A stretch of DNA of 64,000 nucleotides, taken from positions 1-64,000 of the forward strand of contig CAZGWH010000004.1 of assembly GCA_964529325.1 (NCBI GenBank), written 5' to 3'. The notes beneath the pieces were generated by a model, which saw nothing but the letters and a program-made list of their open reading frames with translations, was not told the DNA's origin and did not search any database. This document shows positions 24,766 through 34,500 of the stretch, one piece after another (positions within the stretch are counted from its first letter, which is position 1; the number at the start of each line of letters is the position of its first letter). The stretch comes from GCA-2689995 sp964529325. GTDB lineage: Bacteria; Fidelibacterota; Marinisomatia; SCGC-AAA003-L08; GCA-2689995. Both the position numbers and the translations under genes were made by a program.

Positions 24766-25356
24766 TTACATTTCACCTGCACTTATTGATGCATGTTCAT
24801 CATTAATCCAATTGCCAATAAAATCATAGGCTTTATGGAATTCTTCGATTGTTGCTATCATTATTATTAAATCTTGATCTTTACCTTTTAAATCATGTAC
24901 ATAGTCAGGAAGTAAACCTTCTGTTTTAAAACCTAGATTCTGATATATTTCTAGTAATTCTGATTGAGGACGCATTATTTTAGTAATTATTTTAGTTACA
25001 TTTTTTTCAATAGCAATATCGTATAAATCTTTTGCAAGTGCATATTGAACCCCATTTCCCAGTTGATTAGGTGAAATTACAAGTCGTAATTGTGCTTCAC
25101 CTTTCTTCCAATTTGATTTTGCAATTTCCAAAGAACCATCACCGATTATTTTTCCATCTAAAATTGCTATTCTTCTAATTATTGCACCATCAATAGTGTT
25201 TTTAATTCTATTTTTTAAATGGTTTTTTTGAGTGACATCACTTCTAAAATATCGTCGAATATCTTCAGGTATTGAATTAAAAAATTTAAATGATTTATCT
25301 AAATCATCCATTGTTAAATTTTTAATTATAATATTTTTATCATTAATATTTTTCAT
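24766..25356 (-). CDS. GNAT-family N-acetyltransferase
   Basis: The protein has 196 residues. A GNAT fold is seen from IIIKNLTMDDLDKSFKFFN at the N-terminus through RIAILDGKIIGDGSL and VISPNQLGNGVQYALAKDLY, where QLGNG is the acetyl-CoA pyrophosphate loop, to IYQNLGFKTEG. It acetylates an amino group of an unknown substrate. It follows the PFOR beta gene by 16 nt on the same strand, so it may act on or be regulated with that enzyme; acetyltransferases of this shape modify metabolic enzymes in other bacteria. That link is inference. Confidence 0.85.
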   Translation of the reverse strand: MKNINDKNIIIKNLTMDDLDKSFKFFNSIPEDIRRYFRSDVTQKNHLKNRIKNTIDGAIIRRIAILDGKIIGDGSLEIAKSNWKKGEAQLRLVISPNQLGNGVQYALAKDLYDIAIEKNVTKIITKIMRPQSELLEIYQNLGFKTEGLLPDYVHDLKGKDQDLIIMIATIEEFHKAYDFIGNWINDEHASISAGEM

Positions 25357-25372
25357 TCATAATTCCTTTAAT

Positions 25373-26944
25373 TTAAATTATACCAGCTAATTCTTGTAAA
25401 CGATGCCAATTTGATAAACGATCATTTTGTGATTTAAACATGGATTGATTTGGATTACCTTCTGCATCAAATTGTTTAGAAAACCGACCTTCTGTTTTAG
25501 CAAAATAGATAAAATCAATCTGTTCCTGCGTTTTAGGATTTACATACCAATCTTTATTTTTTGCAGGATTACCTTGTAATGATAGTCGTTCAGAAAATTT
25601 AGTTCCATTCCTTGGGTCATAAATAAATACAGGGAATGTTCTTGAATCGGCTGCTAATTTGGCTTGATGCATAGCCATATCATCTGCTACTCCATGTTCG
25701 GGTTGACATGTTGTATATACATTAATTACAGAAGGTCCTTCATATTCATTCGCGGCCATAATTGCTTTGTAAAAATGATTTGTATGCGCACTTGTTGTTT
25801 GGGCAACAAATACATCTGGATGCATCATACATATATTCGCAATTTCTTTTCGCTGCTCTGTTTTACCTTGAATTGATTTTCCATGAAATGCCATTTTTGC
25901 ATTTTGACCAAGAAATGTTGCGGTTGATGCTTGTCCACCAGTATTAGAATATGCTTGTGTATCTAAAATTAAAACATTAATATTCATTCCAGATGATAAC
26001 ATTCTAGATAATGATTGAAATCCAATATCAAGCATAGCACCATCACCACCAATACACCAAATCTTTTTATCTTCCCATCCCATCTGGTCCCACCGTGCTC
26101 TAATTCCCATTGCATCTGCGGGGCTATTTTCAAAAAGAGAATTAGTCCATGGAACTAAAAAAGGATTGTATGGGTATGTTGAACCATAAACAGTATTACA
26201 GCCTGTAGAAGCAACTAATCCAATACTTTTCTTTCCATATGTAAACCCTGTTGCACCTAACATCATCCTAAGAGCAGTTCCTTCTCCACATCCCATGCAT
26301 GAACCTGCACCACCTGTGTATAATAATGAATCTTTAGCTAACATCATATCCACAAGAACTCTTTCATTGATATATTCAGAAGGAGTAAATCCAACTTCGT
26401 TATAAAATTGAAATGCTTTTTCATACATTGGAATAGTATCATCTTGTTTAGTAATCATTGAAAGTGCATCATGGTCTCCGCATGCATCAACGCATTCAGC
26501 ACATCCTTTACATTTTGTTGGGTCAACAAAAATTCCAAACTTGGCAGGAGTTTTACCCTGTTTCTCAGGAGTTTTGTAGAATTTTTTTGTAGTTGCCCAA
26601 TGTGAATTTGTAAATTCATCATTAAAATTGGTTAGTTTTTCATTTAAATCCGTTTCAGGAATTGCTTTTGCTAAAATTGCTGTGTCAGGGCATTGAGTTA
26701 CACATTCCATACATGCAACACAATTATCAGAATTAAATTTTGGAATATCTGGTGCAATATAACTAAAATCTCTAAGTAAGGCTGTACCGGCAGGTATTAT
26801 ACTCCGAGCAGTTGTTATTTCAGCATCTAATCCAATTTCAGCAGTACCGTCATTATATGCGCCAACAATTCTATTATTAAAATCTTCAACATCAAGGATA
26901 TCAAATGCTGTTTGTTTATTTTGTTTAGAAATTAATTTTTCCAT
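25373..26944 (-). CDS. Pyruvate:ferredoxin oxidoreductase, ferredoxin and TPP (delta-beta) part
   Basis: The protein has 523 residues. Two 4Fe-4S motifs lie in the N-terminal half (CVACMECVTQCP and CKGCAECVDACG). The C-terminal half is the thiamine-diphosphate domain, with GGAGSCMGCGEGT, WCIGGDGAMLDIGFQSLSR and LDTQAYSNTGGQAS. With the alpha-gamma gene just upstream it completes a NifJ-type enzyme split into two chains, which oxidises pyruvate and CoA to acetyl-CoA and CO2 and reduces ferredoxin. The ATG follows the upstream stop without spacing. The second cluster's last Cys is followed by Gly rather than Pro. A related 2-oxoacid substrate is possible. Confidence 0.9.
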   Translation of the reverse strand: MEKLISKQNKQTAFDILDVEDFNNRIVGAYNDGTAEIGLDAEITTARSIIPAGTALLRDFSYIAPDIPKFNSDNCVACMECVTQCPDTAILAKAIPETDLNEKLTNFNDEFTNSHWATTKKFYKTPEKQGKTPAKFGIFVDPTKCKGCAECVDACGDHDALSMITKQDDTIPMYEKAFQFYNEVGFTPSEYINERVLVDMMLAKDSLLYTGGAGSCMGCGEGTALRMMLGATGFTYGKKSIGLVASTGCNTVYGSTYPYNPFLVPWTNSLFENSPADAMGIRARWDQMGWEDKKIWCIGGDGAMLDIGFQSLSRMLSSGMNINVLILDTQAYSNTGGQASTATFLGQNAKMAFHGKSIQGKTEQRKEIANICMMHPDVFVAQTTSAHTNHFYKAIMAANEYEGPSVINVYTTCQPEHGVADDMAMHQAKLAADSRTFPVFIYDPRNGTKFSERLSLQGNPAKNKDWYVNPKTQEQIDFIYFAKTEGRFSKQFDAEGNPNQSMFKSQNDRLSNWHRLQELAGII

Positions 26945-28879
26945 TTATTTATCTCCGTGATTCAATTGAATAATTTCTTTAGGTACTTGAATAACTTCTG
27001 TAAATCCTCGCCTAACGGCATTAAGATTATCTTGCACAACTTGTTCGCCTCGTTTCCCAAAATATTTTCGTATAGATTTCTCAACCCCGTCCATTAAATC
27101 ATTTTCAGATAATCCAGATTTTTTATAGTATGGGGTTGCTTTTAAAAATACACCTAATAATACAATTCCTTGCATTCGTTGAATTAGATCTGGTTTACTT
27201 GAAACTTCTTTAGCAACTTTTACCATGTCTAAAGCTAATACATTAATTTTATCACTTTTAATTTTTTCTTTTGCCCATTTTGGGAAATCATTCCAAATAT
27301 CTTTTGGTTTAATTTTATTTGTTTGAACGAATAATAACCCTTCTTTTTGTAGTCCATTTAATGGGTTTGCAAGGTTAAATGCATTAATATCATTTAATGG
27401 TACAAATTCAACAAATTCTAATTCGTTATGTGTTTTAATTGGTTTAGGGCTTATAGTTAAGTAATAAGTTGTAGGTAATCCTTTTTTTTCTGATCCATAT
27501 TTTGGATACGCTTGAACATATAGATTAAATAAGTCCGCTACAATTGTCGCCATAATTTTATTTGTAGTAACTGAACCATATCCACCTACAGAATGTCCTC
27601 TCATAGAGAATGCACCTTTTGGCCTAACATCAATGTGTTCTTTTGACTCGAGTCCAAGCTCATGTTTTATACCAATTGCAAAATATTTTTTATTATCATT
27701 TATCATATTTTCATAAACTGCGATAATATCGGAAGGTCGAATATCTCTAGAGCCAAGCCCTGCTGAACCAGAATAAATTTTAGGAATTTGAATTGAATTC
27801 GAATTTGAATGAGAGTAATAGTCTGTAAAAGAAGATTTTATTTCCATTGTTAAAGGATTACTTTCTGCAAGTGGATTATCCATTCGCTCAAGAATTGTAA
27901 TGCCCTTTAAATGTTTTAATAATTCAACAATTTTAGTGCCAGGAAAAGGCCTGAAAGAGGTAATATTTAATAAACCAACTTTTAATCCTTTATCTTTTCT
28001 AAGGTAGTCAATTGTTGCTTTTGTTGTTTCCATCATGCTACCCATACCAACAATTGCCCAATCGGCACCATCTAAATTATATGGAGTAACTAAATCGTAT
28101 TTTCGGCCTGTAAGTTCAAAAAATTCCACCATTGATTTTTCAAGTTCACATTCAATTTTATCGGTATAATTTCGTTGGGCGATTTTGCCTTTCATGTAGG
28201 AGTCTTGATTTTGTACAACTCCTGTCATAATTGGATGATATGGATCCATGAAATTCACTAATTTATCTTGAGGTTTAGATATAAATTCATCCATTAATTC
28301 AGGTTCGGGTAATAATACATTTTCAATAGTATGCGTTGTTAAAAACCCATCCATTATATTGAAAAATGGTGTACTCGTGTTTTCAGCTGTTTTACGGGCA
28401 ATAAGTGCCAAATCCCCAGCTTCTTGTGCATTTTGTGCAAAAAGCATACCCCATCCACAGTCTGAAACACCCATTACATCATCATGTCCTGCATGTACAT
28501 TTAATGAATGAGAAGTCAATGCTCTTGCTCCAATATGAAATACAGCAGGGAGCCGTTTCCCTGAAATTGTATATAAGACTTCTTTCATTAGAATTAATCC
28601 TTGCCCAGAGGTAAAGTTTGTAACACGACCACCTGCTAATGCAAATCCTTCACAAGTGGTTGCAGCACTATGTTCAGATTCTAACTCGATAAAAGTTATT
28701 TCTTCACCCCAAATATTCGTTCCACCATTCGAAACAATTGCTTGGTATCCTGTACCCATTGTTGTTGAAGAAGTTATTGGATATGCACACGCACCTTGGG
28801 TAATATGAGTTTCAACCCATACTACAATTGCAGAACCATCAGAAGTTGATATTAGTCCTGGATATTTTATTTTATTCAT
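26945..28879 (-). CDS. Pyruvate:ferredoxin oxidoreductase, alpha-gamma part
   Basis: The protein has 644 residues. The N-terminal pyrimidine-binding domain carries ACAYPITSSTTM (about residues 31-42), where many PFORs read YPITPSSxM, so the substrate-site Pro-Ser pair is altered to Ser-Ser. Next come FTSGQGLILMKEVLY and NIMDGFLTTHTIEN, then the transketolase C-terminal-like domain II (WAIVGMGSMMETTKATIDYL). The gamma domain (GHSVGGYGSVTTNKIMAT, from about residue 425) sits at the C-terminus. The two-chain arrangement resembles a NifJ enzyme cut between gamma and ferredoxin domains. It is first of three genes, and a conserved upstream element is shared with gdhA. Confidence 0.88.
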   Translation of the reverse strand: MNKIKYPGLISTSDGSAIVVWVETHITQGACAYPITSSTTMGTGYQAIVSNGGTNIWGEEITFIELESEHSAATTCEGFALAGGRVTNFTSGQGLILMKEVLYTISGKRLPAVFHIGARALTSHSLNVHAGHDDVMGVSDCGWGMLFAQNAQEAGDLALIARKTAENTSTPFFNIMDGFLTTHTIENVLLPEPELMDEFISKPQDKLVNFMDPYHPIMTGVVQNQDSYMKGKIAQRNYTDKIECELEKSMVEFFELTGRKYDLVTPYNLDGADWAIVGMGSMMETTKATIDYLRKDKGLKVGLLNITSFRPFPGTKIVELLKHLKGITILERMDNPLAESNPLTMEIKSSFTDYYSHSNSNSIQIPKIYSGSAGLGSRDIRPSDIIAVYENMINDNKKYFAIGIKHELGLESKEHIDVRPKGAFSMRGHSVGGYGSVTTNKIMATIVADLFNLYVQAYPKYGSEKKGLPTTYYLTISPKPIKTHNELEFVEFVPLNDINAFNLANPLNGLQKEGLLFVQTNKIKPKDIWNDFPKWAKEKIKSDKINVLALDMVKVAKEVSSKPDLIQRMQGIVLLGVFLKATPYYKKSGLSENDLMDGVEKSIRKYFGKRGEQVVQDNLNAVRRGFTEVIQVPKEIIQLNHGDK

Positions 28880-28921
28880 TTTATAAGCTACTTTTAATTA
28901 TTTGAAAATATTAGTATTCTC

Positions 28922-28956
28922 ATTATAATAAATGTGAATTTGTCGGTTATCGAAAA
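28922..28956 (-). promoter_or_regulatory. Conserved upstream element of the PFOR operon (shared with gdhA)
   Basis: On the minus strand the core ATAACCGACAA is followed, after three bases, by CAC and then ATAAT at 28926-28922. This matches the element before gdhA in core, CAC spacing and ATAAT, within one base of length. It lies 43-77 bases upstream of the PFOR start codon. It probably marks common regulation of ammonium assimilation and pyruvate oxidation. Confidence 0.5.
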
Positions 28957-29108
28957 TTAAGATTAAAATGAAATGCTAAAAAATGAGATTATCTATTATT
29001 GTTAATTTATTATTAGTAAATTACTCTTAATTTTATTTCCTTACAATTAGGTAACTATTGTTGAAATTTCTTAAATTTATAGGTTTATTCAGAAGCTAAT
29101 ATTACGAT

Positions 29109-30329
29109 ATGAAAATAGCATTTTTAACAGCAGGTGGGTTAGCCCCATGTCTTTCATCTTCAATTGGACGATTAATTGAACAATATGAAGCGACTATACC
29201 AAACTCTGAAATGATTGGATATTTAAATGGATATAAGGGATTATTACTTGGGAATTCAATCCAATTTTCTGAAAATGTGAAACAAAATTCACATATTTTA
29301 TATAATTTCGGTGGAAGCCCAATTGGTAATAGTAGAGTGAAATTATCTAATGTAGATGACTGTGTAAAAAATGGTTATATTCAGGAAGGTGAGAATCCAT
29401 TAGAAGTTGCTTCTAAGCAATTAGTAAAAGATGGTGTAAATATTTTACATACAATTGGTGGTGATGATACGAATACGACAGCATCTGATCTCGCGACCTA
29501 TTTAAATGATAATGGTTATGATTTAACGGTTGTTGGATTACCCAAAACAGTAGATAATGATGTATATCCAATTAGTCAAACTTTAGGTGCGTGGTCGGCA
29601 TCTCAACAAGGTGCTTTGTTTTTTAGAAATATTGTAAACGAAAATACAACGAGTAGTCGACATTTGATTATTCATGAAGTAATGGGGCGTAATTGTGGAT
29701 GGTTAACTGGTGCAACTGCATTAGAATACAGGAAATTACTTCAAAGTGAATCTTTTTTACCTGATATTTTATTGGATAAAAGTCGTTGGGATATTGATGC
29801 TGTGTATATTCCTGAAATGGAAATTAATATTTCAGATGAAGTTCAAAGGTTAAAGCAAAAATTAGATGAAAAAGATTCTGTAAATATTTTTTTAAGTGAA
29901 GGTGCAGGGCTAACTTCAATTATTGCTGAAATGGAATCTCAGGGTGAAAAAGTAAATCGAGATGCATTTGGTCATGTACGGTTAGATGAAATAAATCCTG
30001 GAAAATGGTTTGGGAAGCAATTTTCAAAAAAATTAAAAGCTGAAAAAACGCTTATTCAAAAAAGTGGGTATTTCGCTAGGTCATCAGCACCATGTCAACT
30101 CGATTTGGAATTAATTTTTAATTCTGCAGATTTTGCAGTAAAATCAGCATTAGATAAGGTGAGTGGGGTTGTTGGAATGGATGAAGATTTTAATAATGAA
30201 ATTCGATGTATTGAATTTTATCGAATAAAAGGTGGAAAACCATTTGACTATAAAGTTGATTGGTTTCAAAATTTATTAACAGATATAGGTCAGCCAATAG
30301 AAAAAGGAATTAGTAATGAAGTATCGTGA
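29109..30329 (+). CDS. pfp: Pyrophosphate-dependent 6-phosphofructokinase
   Basis: The protein has 406 residues. The phosphoryl-donor motif is GGDDTN (117-122); the second Asp, in place of Gly in ATP enzymes, marks PPi use. LPKTVDNDV is the catalytic loop and MGRNCGWLTG the fructose-6-phosphate site. The enzyme works reversibly in glycolysis and gluconeogenesis. The aldolase gene overlaps its 3' end by 14 nt, so the two consecutive steps are cotranscribed. It lies in a divergent arrangement with the PFOR operon. Confidence 0.92.
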   Translation: MKIAFLTAGGLAPCLSSSIGRLIEQYEATIPNSEMIGYLNGYKGLLLGNSIQFSENVKQNSHILYNFGGSPIGNSRVKLSNVDDCVKNGYIQEGENPLEVASKQLVKDGVNILHTIGGDDTNTTASDLATYLNDNGYDLTVVGLPKTVDNDVYPISQTLGAWSASQQGALFFRNIVNENTTSSRHLIIHEVMGRNCGWLTGATALEYRKLLQSESFLPDILLDKSRWDIDAVYIPEMEINISDEVQRLKQKLDEKDSVNIFLSEGAGLTSIIAEMESQGEKVNRDAFGHVRLDEINPGKWFGKQFSKKLKAEKTLIQKSGYFARSSAPCQLDLELIFNSADFAVKSALDKVSGVVGMDEDFNNEIRCIEFYRIKGGKPFDYKVDWFQNLLTDIGQPIEKGISNEVS

Positions 30330-31347
30330 AGAATTAATAGAAACAGCCAATTTGATGGTCGCTACAGGTAAGGGGATTTTGGCTGCCGATGAAAGTAATC
30401 CAACCTGTGGAAAGCGATTTGATCAAATTAATTTAGAATCATCTGAAAATTCTCGAAGAAGATATCGGAATATGTTATTTACAACTCCACATTTAGAAGA
30501 TTATATTTCAGGTGTTATACTATTTGAAGAAACAATTAGACAATCCACATTTGATGAAATCCCATTTCCAAAATATTTAGCGAGTAAAGGTATATTACCT
30601 GGAATTAAGGTGGACACTGGGGCAAAAGAATTAGCACTACATGAAAATGAAAAAGTGACTGAAGGTTTAGATGGTTTACGAGATCGACTTATTGAATATC
30701 GAAGTTTAGGCGCTAAATTTGCAAAATGGAGAGCTGTTATTACAATTGGTGAAGGAATTCCCACGGAAGCATGTATAGTAGCAAATGCACATAGTTTAGC
30801 TCGATATGCTTCATTATGCCAAGAACAAGGGATTGTGCCCATTGTTGAACCCGAAGTGTTGATGGATGGAGCTCATTCTATTGAAACATGCTTTGAAGTA
30901 ACAGAAAAAGCTCAAAAAGAATTATTTAAACAACTTGAAATTCAAAATGTATTACTTGAAGGAATTATTTTAAAACCAAGCATGGTAATTTCTGGAACTA
31001 AAAATGCTGATCAAGCGAGTATTGAATTAGTTGCATCGGAAACGGTGAGATGTTTGAAAAATAATGTCCCTAGTTGTGTACCGGGTATTGCATTTTTATC
31101 AGGTGGGCAATCCGATGAATTAGCAACTGCACATTTAAATATGATGAATGAAAAATTTAAGGGCGAACTTCCATGGAAATTAACTTTTTCTTATGGAAGA
31201 GCATTACAGCATCCAGCGATAATGGCTTGGCATGGGAAAGATGAAAATGAATTAGATGCTCAAAAGATTTTACATTTTAGAGCTCAGTGCAATGGTTTGG
31301 CTAGCGAGGGTGAGCTTTATAAAAATTTAAACAAGGAAATGGCATAA
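30316..31347 (+). CDS. Fructose-bisphosphate aldolase, class I
   Basis: The protein has 343 residues, close to the animal-type class I enzyme. GKGILAADES opens the barrel, and Lys220 in LEGIILKPSMV is the Schiff-base lysine. SGGQSDELATAHLN and FSYGRALQHPAI match the phosphate-binding region. It cleaves fructose-1,6-bisphosphate. The short C-terminus, ending KNLNKEMA, lacks the terminal Tyr tail of vertebrate aldolases. An AAGGA site precedes the ATG within the end of the PPi-PFK gene. Confidence 0.95.
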   Translation: MKYREELIETANLMVATGKGILAADESNPTCGKRFDQINLESSENSRRRYRNMLFTTPHLEDYISGVILFEETIRQSTFDEIPFPKYLASKGILPGIKVDTGAKELALHENEKVTEGLDGLRDRLIEYRSLGAKFAKWRAVITIGEGIPTEACIVANAHSLARYASLCQEQGIVPIVEPEVLMDGAHSIETCFEVTEKAQKELFKQLEIQNVLLEGIILKPSMVISGTKNADQASIELVASETVRCLKNNVPSCVPGIAFLSGGQSDELATAHLNMMNEKFKGELPWKLTFSYGRALQHPAIMAWHGKDENELDAQKILHFRAQCNGLASEGELYKNLNKEMA

Positions 31348-31359
31348 TTCACATAATCA

Positions 31360-31377
31360 CTGTGATAAGTGTCACAG
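31360..31377. promoter_or_regulatory. CRP/FNR-type palindrome TGTGA-N6-TCACA
   Basis: CTGTGA, six bases TAAGTG, then TCACAG form a perfect 6-bp dyad. The inner 16 bases equal the classic E. coli CRP consensus TGTGA-N6-TCACA. It lies 13 bases after the aldolase stop and about 160 bases before the first giant surface-protein gene. It has no T tract, so operator is favoured over terminator. No regulator gene of this family is in the window. Confidence 0.5.
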
Positions 31378-31455
31378 GTATTGAGAATAAAAAGGAATAT
31401 TCTTTAATATTAAGCATTGGGCTTGGAAAATTCTAAGGTGATGTAATAAATTGTT

Positions 31456-31482
31456 GTTGGTATTTTTTGCTAAGATACCAAC
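31456..31482 (+). promoter_or_regulatory. Hairpin upstream of the giant surface-protein operon
   Basis: GTTGGTAT (31456-31463) pairs with ATACCAAC (31475-31482); three more pairs, including G-T, extend the stem to 11 bp with a 5-base loop. It lies 56 bases before the first start codon and is followed by an A-rich, not T-rich, stretch. It may be a 5'-leader structure. Confidence 0.35.
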
Positions 31483-31537
31483 TTATAGCACAAAAAAAAG
31501 ATGGGAATAAGTTATTTTGAAATATATAGGGACGAAA

Positions 31538-34500
31538 ATGATTAAAAATTTAATAAATTTATCAATTTTTGCAATATTAATTAATGCATCAATTTTTGCA
31601 TCTGTTGAAATATCATTGGTAAACTTTAATGGAGATATGACACCTGGTAGCAGTGGTACTGCAGACATATATTATAATTCGGATGAAGATATTGGTGGGA
31701 TTCAGTTTGATATTTTAGGTGCAAGTTTTTCAAATGGTAGTGGCGGTGCAGTAACAGATGCGGGATATATCATTTCAACTTCCGCTTCTACTTTGTTGGC
31801 TTTCTCATTTTCAGGGGCAACTATTTCAGCAGGTTCAGGCGTTTTAGTAAGTATAGAATTTGATAATATTAGTGATGAAGTTTGTATAATTGAACCTGTA
31901 ATTGCAACACCTGGAGGTTCTACAATTAATACAGTTTTAGTTGATAATTGTTATTCTGAATCTAATTCAATAATCGGTTGTATGGATGTAAATGCATGTA
32001 ATTATGATGCTGAAGCAACAGAATCAGGTGATTGTACTTATTCTGAAAGTGGATTTGATTGTGATGGGAATTGTGTAATTGGCGAAGATTGTGAAGGTGT
32101 TTGTGGTGGTTCTGCCGAATTGGATGAATGTGCAATTTGCAGTGGTGATAATTCTTCATGTGCTGATTGTTCTGGAATTCCAAATGGAAATGCTGAAATT
32201 GATATGTGTGGTATTTGTGATGATAATTCAGCTAATAATTGTATTCAAGATTGTTCAGGTGAATGGGGTGGCTCTTTAGTATTAGATGATTGCGGTATTT
32301 GTAATGGAAATAATGAGTGTTTAAATGAAAATCATTATAATGTAACTATTGGTAATACAGGTGTAAGCCAATTAATTATACTCGAAAATACGATTACAGA
32401 ATTAGTAATTGGGGATGAAATTGGAGTATTTGATTTAAATGGAATTTTAAATGATGGCGATTGTGAGACAGTTCAAGGTGAATTATTAGTAGCTTCGGGT
32501 ATTTGGTCTGGTGAACAATTGGAGATAACTGCAATTGGGCATATTGATGTTTGTGATTTTGGTGGGGTACAAAGACCAGGGTTTGTTTCTGGGAATTCAA
32601 TTGAGATACGGGTTTGGCGTGATGGTGAAGAAATAATACCTAATATTGAATATTCTTTTGGTGATGGTGAGTTTGGTGAATTATTACCTGATGTAATTTC
32701 TGAAATTTCTCTTTGTAATGGGTTAGTAGATGAATGTGGTGTGTGTAATGGTGATAATTCAACTTGTGCTGATTGTGCTGGAATACCTTTTGGAAATACA
32801 GAATTAGATTGTGCTGGAATTTGTAATGGTTCTACAATTTTAGATATTTGTAATGTATGTGGTGGAGACGACTCTTCTTGTTCTGGTTGTATGGATGCTG
32901 GTGCAGATAACTATGATGTAGAAGCAATTTTTGATGATGGTACTTGTGTATTTCCTGTGATTGATATTGAAGAACCTGAAGAATTAACATCTTATGATAG
33001 TTCCGTAGATATTGATATTCCTGAAGTTATATTAACAGATGTATCCGTAGATATTGATATTCCGGCCGGAGCTTTAGATGTTCCCGAAGGTACAGAAGTA
33101 ATATTAGAAGCATCAGAAGTTTCTGAAAATGAGTTACAAGATATAATTGATAATTCATCTTCTTCAGATGCTGGTGTTGAAGTTTTTGAAGGAATTTCAT
33201 TTGAAGCGTTGGATGAAAATGGAGACCCTATTGAATTGGCAGAGGGTGCAACTTTAGATGTGACATTATCATTTACACCTGATAGAAATGAATATGATTT
33301 AGGGTATATAACTGAAGATGGTGAAATTGTAGCACTTAGTGCTAATTGTATTGATAATGGTGATGGAACTTGGACATGTGCAGGTGATGGTCCTGGATTT
33401 GGTTCATATATTGTTTATTCATTTGATCCTGTAGCAACAATTTCAGGTTGTACATTGATGAATGCCTGTAACTTTAATGTAGATGCAACTATAAATGATG
33501 GATCTTGTGAATGGCCAACAGGGGTTTATGATTGTGATGGTACTTGTATGAATGATTCTGATAGTGATTTAATTTGTGATGAAAATGAAATTATGGGATG
33601 TAATGATATTGGTGCAACTGATTATAATCCTAATGCAACAGAAGATGATGGGTCTTGTAGTTATTTAAATGGATATAGCCCATATTATGGACCACGAACA
33701 GAATGGGTTGTAACGGTATCAACTCAACAAGGTTTTGTTGTAATTGATGATTTAACTTTAAATGGAAGTATAATTGATTCAGGAATAGAAAATGGTACTT
33801 CAACCGGGGGTTGTCCCAATGGGGATTGTGATATCCTTTCTGCAATGTATAATGGTGTTTCCGTGGGATGGAGTTATTGTACTGTAATTGGTGGACAAAT
33901 TACTGTTGCTGTGAATTTTAAAGATTCTAATACACCAGGCATTGAAAATTACCCTCAATATGTGGGTGGTGTTTTTCATCCAAATGTGACATTTAATTTT
34001 TATGATTCAAGTGATGAAATTGTTTATTATAATGTAATGACTGCTAGCCCTGTTATTCAAGGATTAGAAAATATTGGTTCAATAGATATTACAGGAGATG
34101 GTCCATATCAAAGTTGTGATGGGTTTCAGTTAGGTGAGAATAATTGTTTTGCTCAAGAGCCTGGCTGTCCATTATCTTATGATTCAGAATTCAACCCTAA
34201 CGCTGGAATATCGGATTGTAATAATTGTAGTACTTTTTATTCTTTTTGTGGGTGTACTGACCCAACAACACCAAATTATAACCCCGATGCATTAGTAAAT
34301 GATGGTACTTGTCAGTATGGGTTTTCATTTACTCATAATTTAAACTTTGGTAATAACCTTATTAGCTTCCCAGGAACTTTAGAAGATAATAGCTCACAAT
34401 TATTATTAGAAGGATTAATGAATAATGGTCCTGAAGTTGTATTTTTATTAGGTCAAGGTGTAGGTCTATTTAATACAGTTGACGGTTGGTCGGGAAATTT

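Noticed and set aside
33002..33063. Exact 20-bp direct repeat TCCGTAGATATTGATATTCC as a recombination or attachment site
   Set aside because: It encodes the repeated SVDIDIP peptide inside a surface-protein domain and is best explained as local protein duplication.
31976..34320. CRISPR or simple tandem DNA repeats in the cysteine-rich segments
   Set aside because: The similarity is at protein level (GCxDPxAxNY and DECGVC units) with varied DNA, and it stays in frame; no regular spacers.
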